Assembly (NCBI GenBank): GCA_006538405.1
Contig: BJKQ01000002.1
Location: 744,001 to 808,000 of the forward strand
Origin: Hansfordia pulvinata
Taxonomy: Eukaryota > Ascomycota > Sordariomycetes > Xylariales
DNA: 64,000 bases
Direction: 5' to 3'
The notes under the pieces were generated by a model. The model had not been told where the DNA came from. It ran no database searches and saw only the letters and a program-made list of their open reading frames with translations. A program made the translations under genes and the position numbers. Positions 21,018 through 31,481 of the stretch are shown here, in pieces. Numbering within the stretch: position 1 is the stretch's first letter; every line of letters starts with the position of its first letter.

Positions 21018-22640
21018 CTACCGCCCAAGCACGTCGCCGGACAAGCCGCCGTATTTCGAGAGTATGTCGAGCGTCTCCTGCCACATCTCGTCGCAGATAG
21101 CCTTGCCACGAGGGCTGGTCATGAATTCGGTGGGACTGTTGGCGGTCAGTGGGGCTGTGCGTTATGGGGTAAGAAAGAAAGAAGAAGAAGCAGTCCATCA
21201 CAGCCACCCTGTACTGGCATATTTTTAAGAATAACCCGGAGTGCCCTTTTCGATCCTCTTGGTTCGCGGGAGGCTGCTGCGAACTCACCTGGCGTAGCCG
21301 TCGTTGACCCACATCCTGCCGGAGCTCTCGGGGCCGAGGGCGGTGGCGCTGACCATGCTGCGGCTGCCCTGCTCGGCGGTGCGGGCGAAGAGGGCCTGGA
21401 AGGGGACCATCATGATCTTGGCGGCGGTCGAGAAGTCGCGGCCCAGGTCCGTCTTGCACAGGCCGGGGCAGACGGCGTTGACCACCACGATGCTGTCGCC
21501 GCTGTCGCCGTTGTCGTTTCTGACGCGGCACAGCTCCGCCGTCTTCTGCATCACGAACGTGGTCGCCAGCTTGACCAGGTAGTACTGCGCGCGCGCGTCG
21601 AAGCGCGACCGGTCGTTGAGGCGCCCCAGCAGGCTGCTGCTTCTGCTGCTGCTGTGATGAGAAGCCTGCCCTGCCCCTCCTCTGGTGTTCCCCTCCTCGG
21701 GGAGCCAGTCGGCCGTCACCTCGAGGTGGGCGCTGCTGTCCATGAAGCAGAGGTTGACCGGGCGGTTCTTCCTCTGGCTGCCAGCCCCTTGTCGCCCCGC
21801 TTCCGCCGCTTCCGCCTCCGCCGTCTCCCACAGCTTCGGCAGGAGGCCCAGCGCCATCAGCGCCGTCGAGAGGACGTTGACCTTGAGCGCGATCTCGAAC
21901 TCCCCTTCTCCTTCTCCTTCTTCTTCGCGTTTTCCTTCGCGTTCTTCTTCCTCCTCCCCTCCGACGACGGCGCCGGTATCATCAGTGCCGCGCCCCTCGC
22001 CGCGAGACGGGACGAAGGCCGGCGTGGCCACCCCGGCGTTGAGCATGGCGACGTGCAGGCGGGGCTCCTCGGCACGCAGGCGGCGGACGAAGGCGGCCAC
22101 GGACGCGAAGCTGGCCATGTCGACGGTTCGGATCACGATTTTTCTTCTTCTACTACTTTTTCTGTTTTCTCTGCTGCTGCAAAGGCGGCCGTCACCTTTG
22201 TCACCATCATCATCGCTACTGCTGCTCATGTCACCGTCTCCGTCGTCGTCGTAGCCCGGGACGCGCGCGCGGATGAGAGCGGCGGCGGCGCGGCCCTTGT
22301 CGCGCGAGCGGACGGCGAGGACCAGGCGCTCGGCGCCCAGGGCGGCGTACTTGAGGGCGGCCTGCAGGCCCAGGCCCGTGTTGGCGCCCGTCACGAGGAC
22401 CACGCGGCCGGCGTAGGGCGGCGGCGGCGGCGGTGTGGAGGAGGTGGTGCCGGTGGTGCCGGTGGTGGGTTGGTCGAGGTCGAGGTCGAGGAGCGGGTCG
22501 CGGGGCGGGTGCCGGGCCGCCCAGAACATCTTGCGCCACTCTGCCGCGCCGGCCGGCGGTTGCTGCTGCTCCTGCTGCTGCTTCTCCGTTTTTGTCTGCG
22601 CGTGTGAGGCGTGTGAGGAGGCCGGTTGTGACGACGCCAT
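21018..22640 (-). CDS. classical short-chain dehydrogenase/reductase (SDR)
   Basis: Two exons on the minus strand, 22640-21289 and 21135-21018. The 153-nt intron has a GTGAGT donor and an acceptor ending AACAG, phase 2, giving 489 residues. The Rossmann signature TGANTGLG lies at residues 84-91, LNAG near 200-203, Ser302/303 before the active site, and YxxxK at Tyr353/Lys357. This is a complete SDR set for NAD(P)-dependent oxidation or reduction of an alcohol or carbonyl. The size is above the usual ~330 because of a Gln/Pro-rich N-terminus, an Asp/Ser-rich insert near 131-160 and a Glu-rich insert near 228-247. The short last exon encodes SPTEFMTSPRGKAICDEMW and the C-terminal SGDVLGR. The substrate is unknown. 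Confidence 0.85.
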
Positions 22641-23739
22641 GGCGGACCCAGATGAGGAAAACTAAGCGAAAGATCGGGAAATGATGGTCTCGGTGGCGCG
22701 TCGGCGGCCTTGCTGGTCTCGGTCTATAGTTCCTCTACTATTTTCTTCAGCGCCCTTGAGGAAGGGAGTGGCCTTTATCAGTGGCCATCTTGAAGCCCGC
22801 GAGGAGGCATCACCGAACAGCCTCTCCGCGCTCCGGCTTGGATCGCGGAAGCGGCGTGGATGTGGTTGCCTCGTCGCCTCGAGCGAGGAACTTGGTACGC
22901 GAGACGAGCCTCGCCCGGCGATGGGTTGCCCGTGATGGTGGTTGCCCCAGCGCCGACGCGTTGTCCCGCGTTGTGGGCAGAGTCGGCCGACAAGTGCCGG
23001 GTTGGGCGCCGCCGGGGGAAACGGGGCGCCGGAGCCTAACCCGACTGGGGACGGGCCCCGGGAACCGGTGCGATTATCCACCCGACACGGCGCAACCCGT
23101 CGCCTGGGCCCCGCCTGCCTCCCGGGGAGATGAGCCGGCGGGCTTCGAGTTGTGCCGGGGCTTCGAGTTGTGCCGCTTTCCATCCAGCAGAAAGAAAATG
23201 GACTGGAACGCCCGGCGTGGCGGACGCCGATCTGGAGCTGGTAGCTAGTAAGCGGCTCGCCACGGATGGCGGCCAATGCTTACGACTCGGAGTAAGGTGG
23301 ACATATATAGCAGCTGCCTGTGCCCGTGCCGCAAGCCGCAAGCCGCAGGAAGCATGTCATCGGACAATCTCTCATCAGCTGACAGCTTACAGCCACATCT
23401 TCGCGGCCCACCTCAGTGGCACCCAACCTCTAAGCTTCTACTGCTCTCACCCGTCAAAGACCGCACTTGTGGACGATTTCGAAGCACTCGAGCCACGGGC
23501 GAGCCTCTCGCAGCTGACGGCAGCAGGGATCCCGCCTTTCCGTTTCGCGATGATCCCAGGCCGGGCCAGGCAGAACGGAGTTGAGGGAATGTTGACTCTT
23601 ATATATATATATATAAATAACTCGGTAGCCAAGGTAGCTAGTAAATAGGTGGCCTGACGTTCGTGTTGTCGCTCATAATGAGCGAGAACCATCGGCTTTG
23701 CTTAACTTTCTGCCCTTGTACTGTGGCAGGCGGGCCCGG
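22641..23739. other. intergenic region between SDR and secreted-protein gene
   Basis: SDR promoter side and 3' side of the next gene. A TA-dinucleotide run lies at about 23600-23615. The open frames are Arg/Gly/Pro-rich and show no domain. Confidence 0.5.
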
Positions 23740-24450
23740 CTACTCCACGACAGTGACCAGGTCATAGCCCCCGGGTATGCTTGGGAAGTATACAGCCGTG
23801 CACTGGACCACCTGCTTGCCGAGCATCTCGGCCGACTTCTGGATCCCGTGGGGCACGAGGGCGCCGTGGAGCAGCCCGGCCAGGGCCGGCGTGCCGGAGT
23901 AGTAGTTGGCCGTTTTCCCCTTGCGGAGGATCGGCCTGTCTCCTGCCACGGCCTGGTGCCGGGTCGCGTCGACGTACTGGACCGTCTCGAATTCACTGAG
24001 CGCCTCCGAGACGACGTACCGGAGCTGGCCCATCTTGCGCTTCCCCACGGCGTGGCGCCACGCCATGAGCCGCAGCTTCTGCAGCTTGACCGCCGTCCGC
24101 CGCACTCCCGTGTCCTCGTCGACGAGCCACGCGGACGTGCCCAGCAGGACGCCCAGCTCCTCCGACACGGACAGCTTGTAGACCTCGCCGGCCCCGTCGC
24201 TCACGACGTACGGGCGCATGGCCGTCTCCGACGTGAGCCCCGGTATGATGCCGAGGTCCACGAGCCATGGCGGCGGCCGAGCCCGGCGGCGGTCGGCGTC
24301 GTCCGTGTCTATCTTGAGCCCCACGCTGCGGAACGACGGGAGGTCGACCGCCCGCCTGTCCAGGCGGCGGTCCCCGGCGACGAGCGGCTTGGCGGCTGCC
24401 CAGGGGGAGGCTAGGATCGAGACCCAGAGGAAGAGCTGGAGATACAGCAT
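23740..24450 (-). CDS. secreted protein of unknown function, 236 residues
   Basis: The frame continues upstream with a lysine/arginine-rich stretch translated from a CT-rich leader. The ATG at 24450 instead gives a clean signal peptide (MLYLQLFLWVSILASPWAAA) with likely cleavage before KPLV, so I choose it. A pro-segment with dibasic sites follows (DRRLDRRAVDLP), suggesting kexin cleavage near residue 34. The body has motifs such as MAWRHAVGKRKMGQLRYVVS, NYYSGTPALAGLLHG and a C-terminal PSIPGGYDLVTVVE. Only one cysteine is seen (VVQCTAV), so it is not a disulfide-rich effector. I do not recognise the family. No intron is needed. It is probably secreted to the cell wall, medium or host interface. 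Confidence 0.6.
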   Translation of the reverse strand: MLYLQLFLWVSILASPWAAAKPLVAGDRRLDRRAVDLPSFRSVGLKIDTDDADRRRARPPPWLVDLGIIPGLTSETAMRPYVVSDGAGEVYKLSVSEELGVLLGTSAWLVDEDTGVRRTAVKLQKLRLMAWRHAVGKRKMGQLRYVVSEALSEFETVQYVDATRHQAVAGDRPILRKGKTANYYSGTPALAGLLHGALVPHGIQKSAEMLGKQVVQCTAVYFPSIPGGYDLVTVVE

Positions 24451-25307
24451 CGTGAGGGTTCTTGTCTCTTTTCGCTTTTCTCTTTCTTTTCTTTTTTTTT
24501 TCTCTCGCACACGCGCGCCTATCAGTAGTAGGAGTAGTAGTAGTAGCAGTAGTAGGGCGGGGCAGTGACGTGGATGAGAAGGCTCTACCAGGACAAGAAA
24601 GAAGAGCGATCGGCGCAGGGCTTCGCTGGAGTAGCTTCACGGCGGGATGATACCTGCCTTTCACAGAGTGACGATTAGGAGGAGCAGCGGCCTGGCCTTT
24701 GGAACATGTCGCTGATCTCGCAGTGTACTTAAGACTCGACTCGACAAGGGGTCCCGGGGGTCATGTCCTGAGAGGCGCCTCTGGATGATGGGAATAGCAG
24801 ATTCCCACTCCAGGGGGGCGAAGACCCAGGCATCACCGAGTTGTCCCCCGCCGCCAGGCAACAGCGCGACGGCTACGTACGAGTACACCTTTGACCTCGT
24901 TTTCACCACACCGGGATTTGGATTCTTAACTGCACGTACGCGGGCGAGCAGGAAGATCCACCCCTTCTGCCATAAGCACCACAGGTGGAACTTCTCGACA
25001 AGAGCCTTGGGTGGCGTGGGTGAAGACGAGAGTCAATCGTCTGGGATGCGACTGCGAATCTCCGGGGGGGGAAAGACTTCCTGTAAGTAACCCCAAGGAG
25101 TCTACAATAGAATGCGCGGAACTGTGGAACTGCTGAACCATCATCGTGGCAAAGCTTCGCGATCTCTTTCTTCCAAAGGTCACGTCGCCTCCGTCGATTG
25201 ATGGTGGGGCCCGGCACGAGCTAATCACTTCAACAGCCACTCCCCCGCGATGCGCCCCCCAAAAGAGGGCAGTCGCACGGCGCGATCGGGCAAAAGATAA
25301 AAGTTCA
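24451..25307. other. intergenic region between secreted-protein gene and tRNA-Val
   Basis: Leader and promoter of the secreted-protein gene: CT-rich on the coding strand with a TAG/CTA-type trinucleotide run near 24526-24556. One spacer-motif copy (GTACGAGTAC) lies at 24877-24886. No gene is seen. Confidence 0.5.
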
Positions 25308-25381
25308 TGATTTCGCCCGGACTTGAACCGGAGACCTTCAGTGTGTTAGACTGACGTGATAACCAACTACACCACGAAACC
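25308..25381 (-). tRNA. tRNA-Val, anticodon AAC
   Basis: Read on the minus strand, 74 nt from 25381 to 25308 form a full cloverleaf. The acceptor strand GGTTTCG pairs with CGAAATC and the discriminator is A. The D-arm is in GTGTAGTTGG, the anticodon loop CTAACAC has AAC at 25347-25345, and the T-arm contains B box GGTTCAAGTCC. CCA is not encoded, as expected for a eukaryotic nuclear tRNA. No intron is apparent. Confidence 0.93.
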
Positions 25382-25609
25382 AGTTGAAAACCTCGAGGAG
25401 GCTCTTCGATTTGAGATGGAAGCCTTGCAGCTTATGCTCAAACATACCACCTCAAACGGCATCCTACGGCTGATCCTTCATTTGAAGAATGTTGTCTCTG
25501 TTTCCCACCATCTGAAACTTGTGCGACCTGGTCCCGAGATACCTGCATCTCACACGAAAAAGGACGGGCGGGAGTTACAGCCACAGATGCAAAGGGCCCA
25601 GCAGCATCA

Positions 25610-27727
25610 TCACGTCTTGGTCTTCTTGACGTGGCGGTCCATGGGTCCCTGCCGGGCCGAGTCGCTCTTGCTGCGCCCGTGCTTGCCGCCGCGGGGCACG
25701 TGCTCGTGCTCGGCGTCGTCGGCGTGCTCGCCGTCGTCGTCCTCGTCGTCCTCGCCGGCCTGTTCCTGGCCGCCGCCGCCGCCCTCCATCTCCGTCTCGC
25801 CGGCCTCCTCGAACAGCCTCCTCCACGAGCCGTCGCGGACGGCCTCGTCGTCACCGTGCAGGCCGATGCGGAAGGCCGTCTTCATGGCGGCGATGCAGCG
25901 GGAGCGGCGCTCGTTGAAGTCGAACATGGGCCGCGGGTAGGTGCTGACGCCGCCGTCCTCTTTATTCTCGTCCTCCTTTTTCGTCTTTGTCTTGGTTCCC
26001 TCCTGCTCCTGCTCCTGCTCCTGCTCCTCCTCGTCTTCTTCCACCTCGACGAGGCGCACGCCGGCGTCGTCGAGGGCGGCCTGCGGCGCCTTCCAGGGCT
26101 CGTAGATGTACCGGGCGTCGAGGCGGGCGAGCTCGGGGACGTAGCGGCGGACGAGGCGCCCTTCGGGGTCCCACTTGCGGCCGAAGGCGACGGGGCTGTA
26201 GCAGCGGAAGTACTGGGCGTAGAAGGCGGCGCAGCTGAGCCACTGCCAGTTACCCGAGTTGGCGGCGGGCTCGTGGTCCAGCAGCAGCTCCTCGAAGACG
26301 GCGGCCCCGCGCTCCCAGTGCACGTAGCAGCCCCCGCGCGTCAGGAAGCAGGCCAGCATGTGCCGGCCCAGGTGGTGGATCCAGCCCTCCGCCCGGAGCT
26401 GCCGCATCAGCGCGTCCACGAAGGGGAACCCCGTCGTCCCGGACCGCCACCGCCGGAACCACCGCTCCGCCTCGGCCGAGTCCACCGTGTACGCCCCGCT
26501 GGCCGCGTTGAGCGGAGGGGGTTGTTTAGATGAGCCGGAGCCGGTGCCGGATTCCGACGTAGACTTGGACTTGGACTTGGACCCGGAGCCGGCCCCTTTT
26601 TTTCTCTTCTCCTCCGCCTCGCCCGCCCCGCCCGCCCCGTCCTCCCCGTCCGCTTCGTCGCCATCCCCCTCGACCTTGGACGGCAGGTGCCACGGGATGA
26701 AACGGCAGTGCGCGTTGCCGAGCGCCTGCGCGAAGGGCGCGCCGACGCCCGCGTGCGCCGCGAAGTACATGTCGCGGAACAGCAGCTGGCCGGTCAGGCT
26801 CTCGGGGGGCTTGGAGGCGCGGCTGCCGAGGCGGTCCGCGGCGTCCTGGGCGCGCCAGTAGAGCTCGCGGGCCGACAGGGCGCCGAAGTGCAGGTGCGGC
26901 GACAGCAGCGTCGTGGCCGGCGGGTCGAACGCCGCCGGGCTGGTCTGGGGCTTGCGGAACGTCGCCGCCCACTCCTCGCCGCCCTTGCCTTGGTCGAACA
27001 GCTCGGCCAGCCGCTGCAGCGCCCGCGTCTCCCCGCCCCGGTGCGGCGTCGTCGCCGGCCCGAGGCCCAGCTCCGCCAGCGTCTCGATCGCGAAGTCGCC
27101 CTCGGGCCCCGCGATGCCGCCCGCCCCGCCGCCGTCGCCGTCGCCGTCGCCGCCCAGCAGGCCGTCGACCGGCGTGTCGCCCGGGTCCGGCAGGCTGGCG
27201 GGGGCGGGGAGGGGCCGGGGGATCTCGCCGACCCTGGCGCCGGCGGCCTGCAGCTGCGCGATGGACATGGGGGGCAGGCCGCCGTTGCGCGCGACGACCT
27301 CGTCCGGGTCCCACAGGGTGCGGCCGGCGCGCGACACGACCTCGACGCCGGCGGCGCGCGCGGCCCCGGCGACCTCCTCGTCGCGGCCGCGGGGGTACGA
27401 CGGGTCCGAGTCCCGCTCGAAGGCCAGGTGAGTGACGCCCCAGGCGGCGAAGAGGCGGGGCAGCAGGGTCTGGGGCGCCTCGCGCAGGACCAGCAGGCGG
27501 GAGCGGGGGTTGAGGCGGCTCAGGGAGGCCGACAGGTCGGCCTGGCAGTCGAGCAGGAACTGCCACCGGTTGACGCCCTCGCCGCGGGCCCGGCGGACGT
27601 AGTGCGGGTCCCAGGTGAAGACGGGCCACAGCACCTCCGGGTCCAGGTCCAGCGCCGCCTGCAGCGCCGGCGAGTCGTGCAGCCGCAGGTCCGTCCGGAA
27701 CCAGTACAGGACGCGGGGCTTGCCCAT
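25610..27727 (-). CDS. (6-4) photolyase / cryptochrome-family flavoprotein
   Basis: Single exon, 705 residues. The N-terminal antenna domain (about 1-165) begins GKPRVLYWFRTDLRLHDSPA, the photolyase/cryptochrome start. The C-terminal FAD domain holds LLSPHLHFGALSARELYWRA (near 275-292), GQLLFRDMYFAA, TTGFPFVDALMRQLRAEGWI, HHLGRHM (451-457, the histidines that mark (6-4) photolyases) and NSGNWQWLSCAAFYAQYFRC. The family repairs UV (6-4) photoproducts with light through FADH-, or acts as a photoreceptor. Two low-complexity insertions are unusual: residues about 352-412 (acidic, then Lys/Ser repeats) and 561-591 (Glu/Gln/Lys). The C-terminus is Gly/Asp/Glu-rich and ends in a basic KKTKT tail. 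Repair versus signalling cannot be decided from sequence. Confidence 0.85.
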   Translation of the reverse strand: MGKPRVLYWFRTDLRLHDSPALQAALDLDPEVLWPVFTWDPHYVRRARGEGVNRWQFLLDCQADLSASLSRLNPRSRLLVLREAPQTLLPRLFAAWGVTHLAFERDSDPSYPRGRDEEVAGAARAAGVEVVSRAGRTLWDPDEVVARNGGLPPMSIAQLQAAGARVGEIPRPLPAPASLPDPGDTPVDGLLGGDGDGDGGGAGGIAGPEGDFAIETLAELGLGPATTPHRGGETRALQRLAELFDQGKGGEEWAATFRKPQTSPAAFDPPATTLLSPHLHFGALSARELYWRAQDAADRLGSRASKPPESLTGQLLFRDMYFAAHAGVGAPFAQALGNAHCRFIPWHLPSKVEGDGDEADGEDGAGGAGEAEEKRKKGAGSGSKSKSKSTSESGTGSGSSKQPPPLNAASGAYTVDSAEAERWFRRWRSGTTGFPFVDALMRQLRAEGWIHHLGRHMLACFLTRGGCYVHWERGAAVFEELLLDHEPAANSGNWQWLSCAAFYAQYFRCYSPVAFGRKWDPEGRLVRRYVPELARLDARYIYEPWKAPQAALDDAGVRLVEVEEDEEEQEQEQEQEGTKTKTKKEDENKEDGGVSTYPRPMFDFNERRSRCIAAMKTAFRIGLHGDDEAVRDGSWRRLFEEAGETEMEGGGGGQEQAGEDDEDDDGEHADDAEHEHVPRGGKHGRSKSDSARQGPMDRHVKKTKT

Positions 27728-28734
27728 GGTGTGTGGGTGTGTGGGTGTGTGGAAAAGAGAAGGGGGAGAGAGAAGTGTGTTGAACAGATTGTCCCGAGCT
27801 TTGAAGAGTGAGTGGTATGATGGGGCGGGGGAAGTGAGGGAGGATCACAGGGTTATGAGGCTATCACCAACGCTCTTGGGAGAGATGTGTCAGCTCTGCC
27901 CTTCGAAGCAGCTCTCATCCAGGCGGTCGTGTCTCAGCCTGTGAATCCATGATGTCAACACCCGTGGACTTGGCTCTAATTAACTAGCGCCTAAGGTACA
28001 GGCAGCGCGAGTACTCCAGGTATCTAAGGTAGTTCGAGCTTATTCCGGTTCTAGTGACTTTCGACTCGGGCGCGGATGAGGCTCTGATCACCCGCGTGGC
28101 TTGCAGCTAATGCAAGGGGGCCGTCTTTCATCATTGGTCTTTGGCATATGGATGGAATCTCAGATTGCTCTTCCACCTTCGTGTTCGTCCCCATGCACCG
28201 GACTCGTCCCCGTGATCTGCGGATTTGCTCTTCTGCTTCACAGATCGAGCTTACATAAGCTGTCCGGATTGCTCATGATGAACTAGGTACGAGTACTGGT
28301 GGGAAGGTGCGACCGTCAAGAGGGGAATTCAGACACAAGTGGCCAAATCGGGGGCCGACCAAGGAACCCTCCCTTCTTTCCACCTAACACATCGCATGCT
28401 CTTCGCTTGAATTGCACAGATCCATGACCTCCCGACCTTTACAGAAGTAAATAGGGATTCCAGGTCCTCTCACACCAACACGTCTCCAATGGCCAATGAT
28501 CAGCTCAGAGACTCGACAGACGCTCTGACTCGCCATCGTCAGAGTCAACACCTGCCTGCTCCACTGGAAATTCCGACAGCCTTATATCAACGATCTATTT
28601 TATTCTTTCTTCTGTTAATTTAAATATTACATATCAGCCCAGCAGGTCTTTCATCCGTTTCTTTGGACTTCAAAGATGGTATCGTATCTATTGTGTACTC
28701 TCCCTTCCCCCCTCCCCCAGCTTCACCTCAACGC
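27728..28734. other. intergenic region between photolyase and MBOAT genes
   Basis: The first bases (27728-27753) are a GT-rich imperfect repeat in the photolyase leader. A spacer-motif copy, GTACGAGTAC, lies at about 28287-28296. AT-rich sequence at 28585-28640 may be the MBOAT 3' flank. No gene is supported. Confidence 0.5.
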
Positions 28735-30226
28735 TCACGCTTCCCCCTTGTCCGACAGGTAAAAGTCGATGCGACTGGGCGCATACAACTTGGGAAGGGA
28801 CCATATGCTGAAGCAGAACACCCAGACGTAGCCCACGATCCTGGCCCACCGCGGCGGCGGAGTCGTTGCCGTCGCCTCCCGCCGCTTTCCTCTCCCCTCC
28901 ATCTCCTGCTCCTTCTCCCTCTCCCTCTCCTCCCTCCCAACCCCCGCGAGGAAGACGAGAGAGACGCCCGCCACCACCGGTAGACGGCCACGGCGGCGTC
29001 CTCGAGCGCCATGCCCGCCACGAGCCGCACCCACGCCCACGCGCCCCACGACGCGGGCACGTCGAGCGCCCAGTCGATCAGCCCGTGCACCGCGCACGTC
29101 ATGCCGAAGACGACCAGCGTCACGAAGACGCGGTACAGCGGGCTGCGCGACCGCACGCCCAGCACCGCAGCCAGCTGCTTGGCGTGCGCCACGTACGCCT
29201 GCCGGACGAACTGGGGCATCCACAGACTGTTGGGAGAGGGTAAGCAAGTTAGTCGTTGGTCAGAAGGAAGAGACAATGGGAGAAGGTCCAAGGGGGAGGG
29301 GGGGATACAAGGGAGAAAAAGACACGACACAGAAGAAGAAGAAGAAGAGCGACAAAAACTCACCCCCACAGACGCCGCAGCGAGTAGACGTCCTGCAAGT
29401 TCCCGTACAGCGGGCGCCAGGGGTCGACGTCGTCGCCGAGGCCGACGACGGCGACGAGCGCCATGCACGCGTACACGCTGCTGCGGCTCGTATAAGGCGC
29501 CAGGTACGCCACCAGCGGGTCCCAGGCCCGCACGCCCACCTCGCGCCACGTCAACCCCCCTCCTGCCTCGTCGCTGTACCGCCTGAAGAGGAGCCGGCGC
29601 AGCAGGACGGCCTTGCCCGGCGCGTAGTCGTCGGGCACCACGAACCCGTCCCGGAACCGCCGGCCCGCGAACAGGAGCAGGTCGTCCAGCAGCCAGCACC
29701 ACAGCAGCACGCCCGCCTGGCGCGCCGCGAACCGCGCGCGCGTCGGCGTGTAGCCCGGCCGGCCCCGCGAGAAGGGCGGCTTGTGGCGCTGCTCGCGCGG
29801 GCTGGCCAGCACGTCGCGCACTGCCCACTTGAGCTTCTCAAAGATCGGGGCCGGCGCTTCTCCGGGCGAGGAAGAGCAGTCCGAAGCGGTAGTGGTGGTG
29901 GTCGTCGTCGTGATCGTGGTGGTATGCGGAGGCCGGGTCCGCTTGATGCACAGGTGATAGCTGCCGTAGACGACAATGTTGAAGCCGACCAGCAGGCCGT
30001 CGGCGACGTAGCGCGCCGAGGAGAAGGGCGAGGAGTGGGAGGCCTCATCGCGGTCGACGACGGCGTAGGCGACGGCGCCGTGCGCGACGAGTCCGGCCAG
30101 GGCCAGCAGGCGGGCGTCGCGCCGGGGGGCCACGAACACCAGGGCCAGCCCCAGGTGCGCGTAGAGCGACAGCAGCAGGACGACGCTGTGCCGGCTAACG
30201 GTCGACAGGAAGAGGAGGAAACCCAT
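28735..30226 (-). CDS. wax-synthase-type membrane-bound O-acyltransferase (MBOAT-like), frame change near the 3' end
   Basis: Exon 1 is 30226-29364 (ATG MGFLLFLSTVSRHSVVLLLS). An intron 29363-29227 (GTGAGT...AACAG, phase 2) leads into exon 2 from 29226. Hydrophobic helices alternate with loops. The family signature is DVDPWRPLYGNLQDVYSLRRLWG followed by WMPQFVRQAYV, and TCAVHGLIDWAL holds the likely catalytic histidine. These proteins transfer acyl groups to hydroxylated acceptors (wax esters, sterols or secondary metabolites) in the ER. The expected C-terminus, RWARIVGYVWVFCFSIWSLP, then KLYAPSRI, is in another frame from WALDVPASWGAW...AVYRWW. The switch must occur at about 28880-28990, either by an unrecognised intron or by one missing G in the run at 28941-28945. 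A threonine run lies near residue 120. Confidence 0.72.
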
Positions 30227-30548
30227 CCTTCTTTTTTTTGCGCTTGTTCGACGACAAAACTGCGCCCCCCAGATAGAGAAAGATGATGATGATGAAAAAG
30301 GGGGGTTGAGAGGGGGAGGAAGGGGGCCTTGTGGCAAATTGGCTTGGCTTGTGCAAGCAGACGGGTCCTACCCCGGATCTCTGAAGCCAGGGGGCCACGC
30401 CGTCTACTCGTACTCGCAGGTGCTTGTGAACAGCAAAAAGGTGGTCATCTCAACAGAGGCCAGGTTTCTCTGGTGGCGATAGTCGCGATCTTATGGCGGC
30501 TCTGCGCGATCCGTGGGAGACTACTGTGTGTTGGTGTGGGCGACGAAT

Positions 30549-30572
30549 CCCCCCCCCCCCCCCCCCCCCCCC
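30549..30572. repeat. C24 homopolymer
   Basis: Twenty-four consecutive C residues in intergenic DNA. The exact length in the genome is uncertain because such runs are hard to sequence. Confidence 0.85.
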
Positions 30573-31214
30573 GGAACATGTTTGTCTCGGCTCCCGGGGC
30601 GGAGAGTATAGCGACAGGGCGCGCGCCAGCTTCAGGGCGGCTGCTGCCTTGAAGGCATTGCCGTCCAAAATTAGACGGCTGCTGCCTTGAGGGCTCTCGG
30701 CCGAGTATAACGAAGAGCGTTCCGTCGAGCCGGGGTTCGGCTCCCACGCACCAAAGTCGACCTTTCCGCACCCCTGCTCGGCCCGTGAGCACTACGAGCA
30801 ATCGAACAGCGGAGGACCCTATACCCTGGCCTTGTTATACAATCACAGCAGGCTGCAACGGAGATCTTTCCCGGTTCCTGTCTGAAGGGACGGACGGCCC
30901 CCTCACATGCTGGTACTCACCACCCCTGAGTGCTTCCCAAGGAGCCCGCTAACAAGCTGGCTGCATTCTACGTGCTACGCATGGGCTTCGACGTTCGTCG
31001 GTGATTCTGCAAACCCCCAGCATCGACCATGGATTGCCTGCCTACATAGGGTATGTAAGTAGGTAAGCAGCCGGGCACCGGGGGAGTGCTTACAGGATCT
31101 GACAAGCCAAGACAGGCTTCTCGGTGTTGAGAACGGTTCGAAGCTTACAGCCGAACACATGCCCGCACACTCGTGTGCGTCTCTTTGCCATGTCCGTGAC
31201 CGATAGATTGTGTC

Positions 31215-31224
31215 TTATATAATA
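31215..31224 (+). promoter_or_regulatory. TATA-like element upstream of the Cys-rich precursor
   Basis: A TTATATAATA-like element about 260 bases upstream of the ATG at 31482, followed by a CT-rich leader typical of highly expressed fungal genes. Confidence 0.4.
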
Positions 31225-31481
31225 CCGCTCGCCCAGTCGCTGTTGGTTCCGAGTCCCAGCATCAAGCCACTCTATAATCCGCATCCATCTTTTCTCTGTC
31301 TCTTCTTCTTTTCCCCCCCTTCATTCTTCACCTCCGCTTTCTCATCTTCTCTTAATCAACACAACTCAGGAGACGGCTGGGCCGTTCTTTTGTTATCGCT
31401 TTTCCCAGCTTCTTCCAAAACCCCCCCCCCCCGACAGAGACCAAGAAGAAAAAAAAAAAGCACAAAGCCTTCCCCAAAGCA

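Larger units (their letters stand above)
30227..31481. other. intergenic region between MBOAT and Cys-rich precursor genes
   Basis: Divergent promoter region. It contains a 24-base C homopolymer (30549-30572), a second C run near 31421-31432, a TACTCGTACTCG motif at 30404-30415 and a TATA-like element near 31215-31224. No gene is seen. Confidence 0.55.

Noticed and set aside
18895..30226. possible secondary-metabolite cluster (FAD protein, SDR, MBOAT, photolyase)
   Set aside because: No polyketide, peptide or terpene synthase and no pathway regulator or transporter; the genes are more simply unrelated neighbours.
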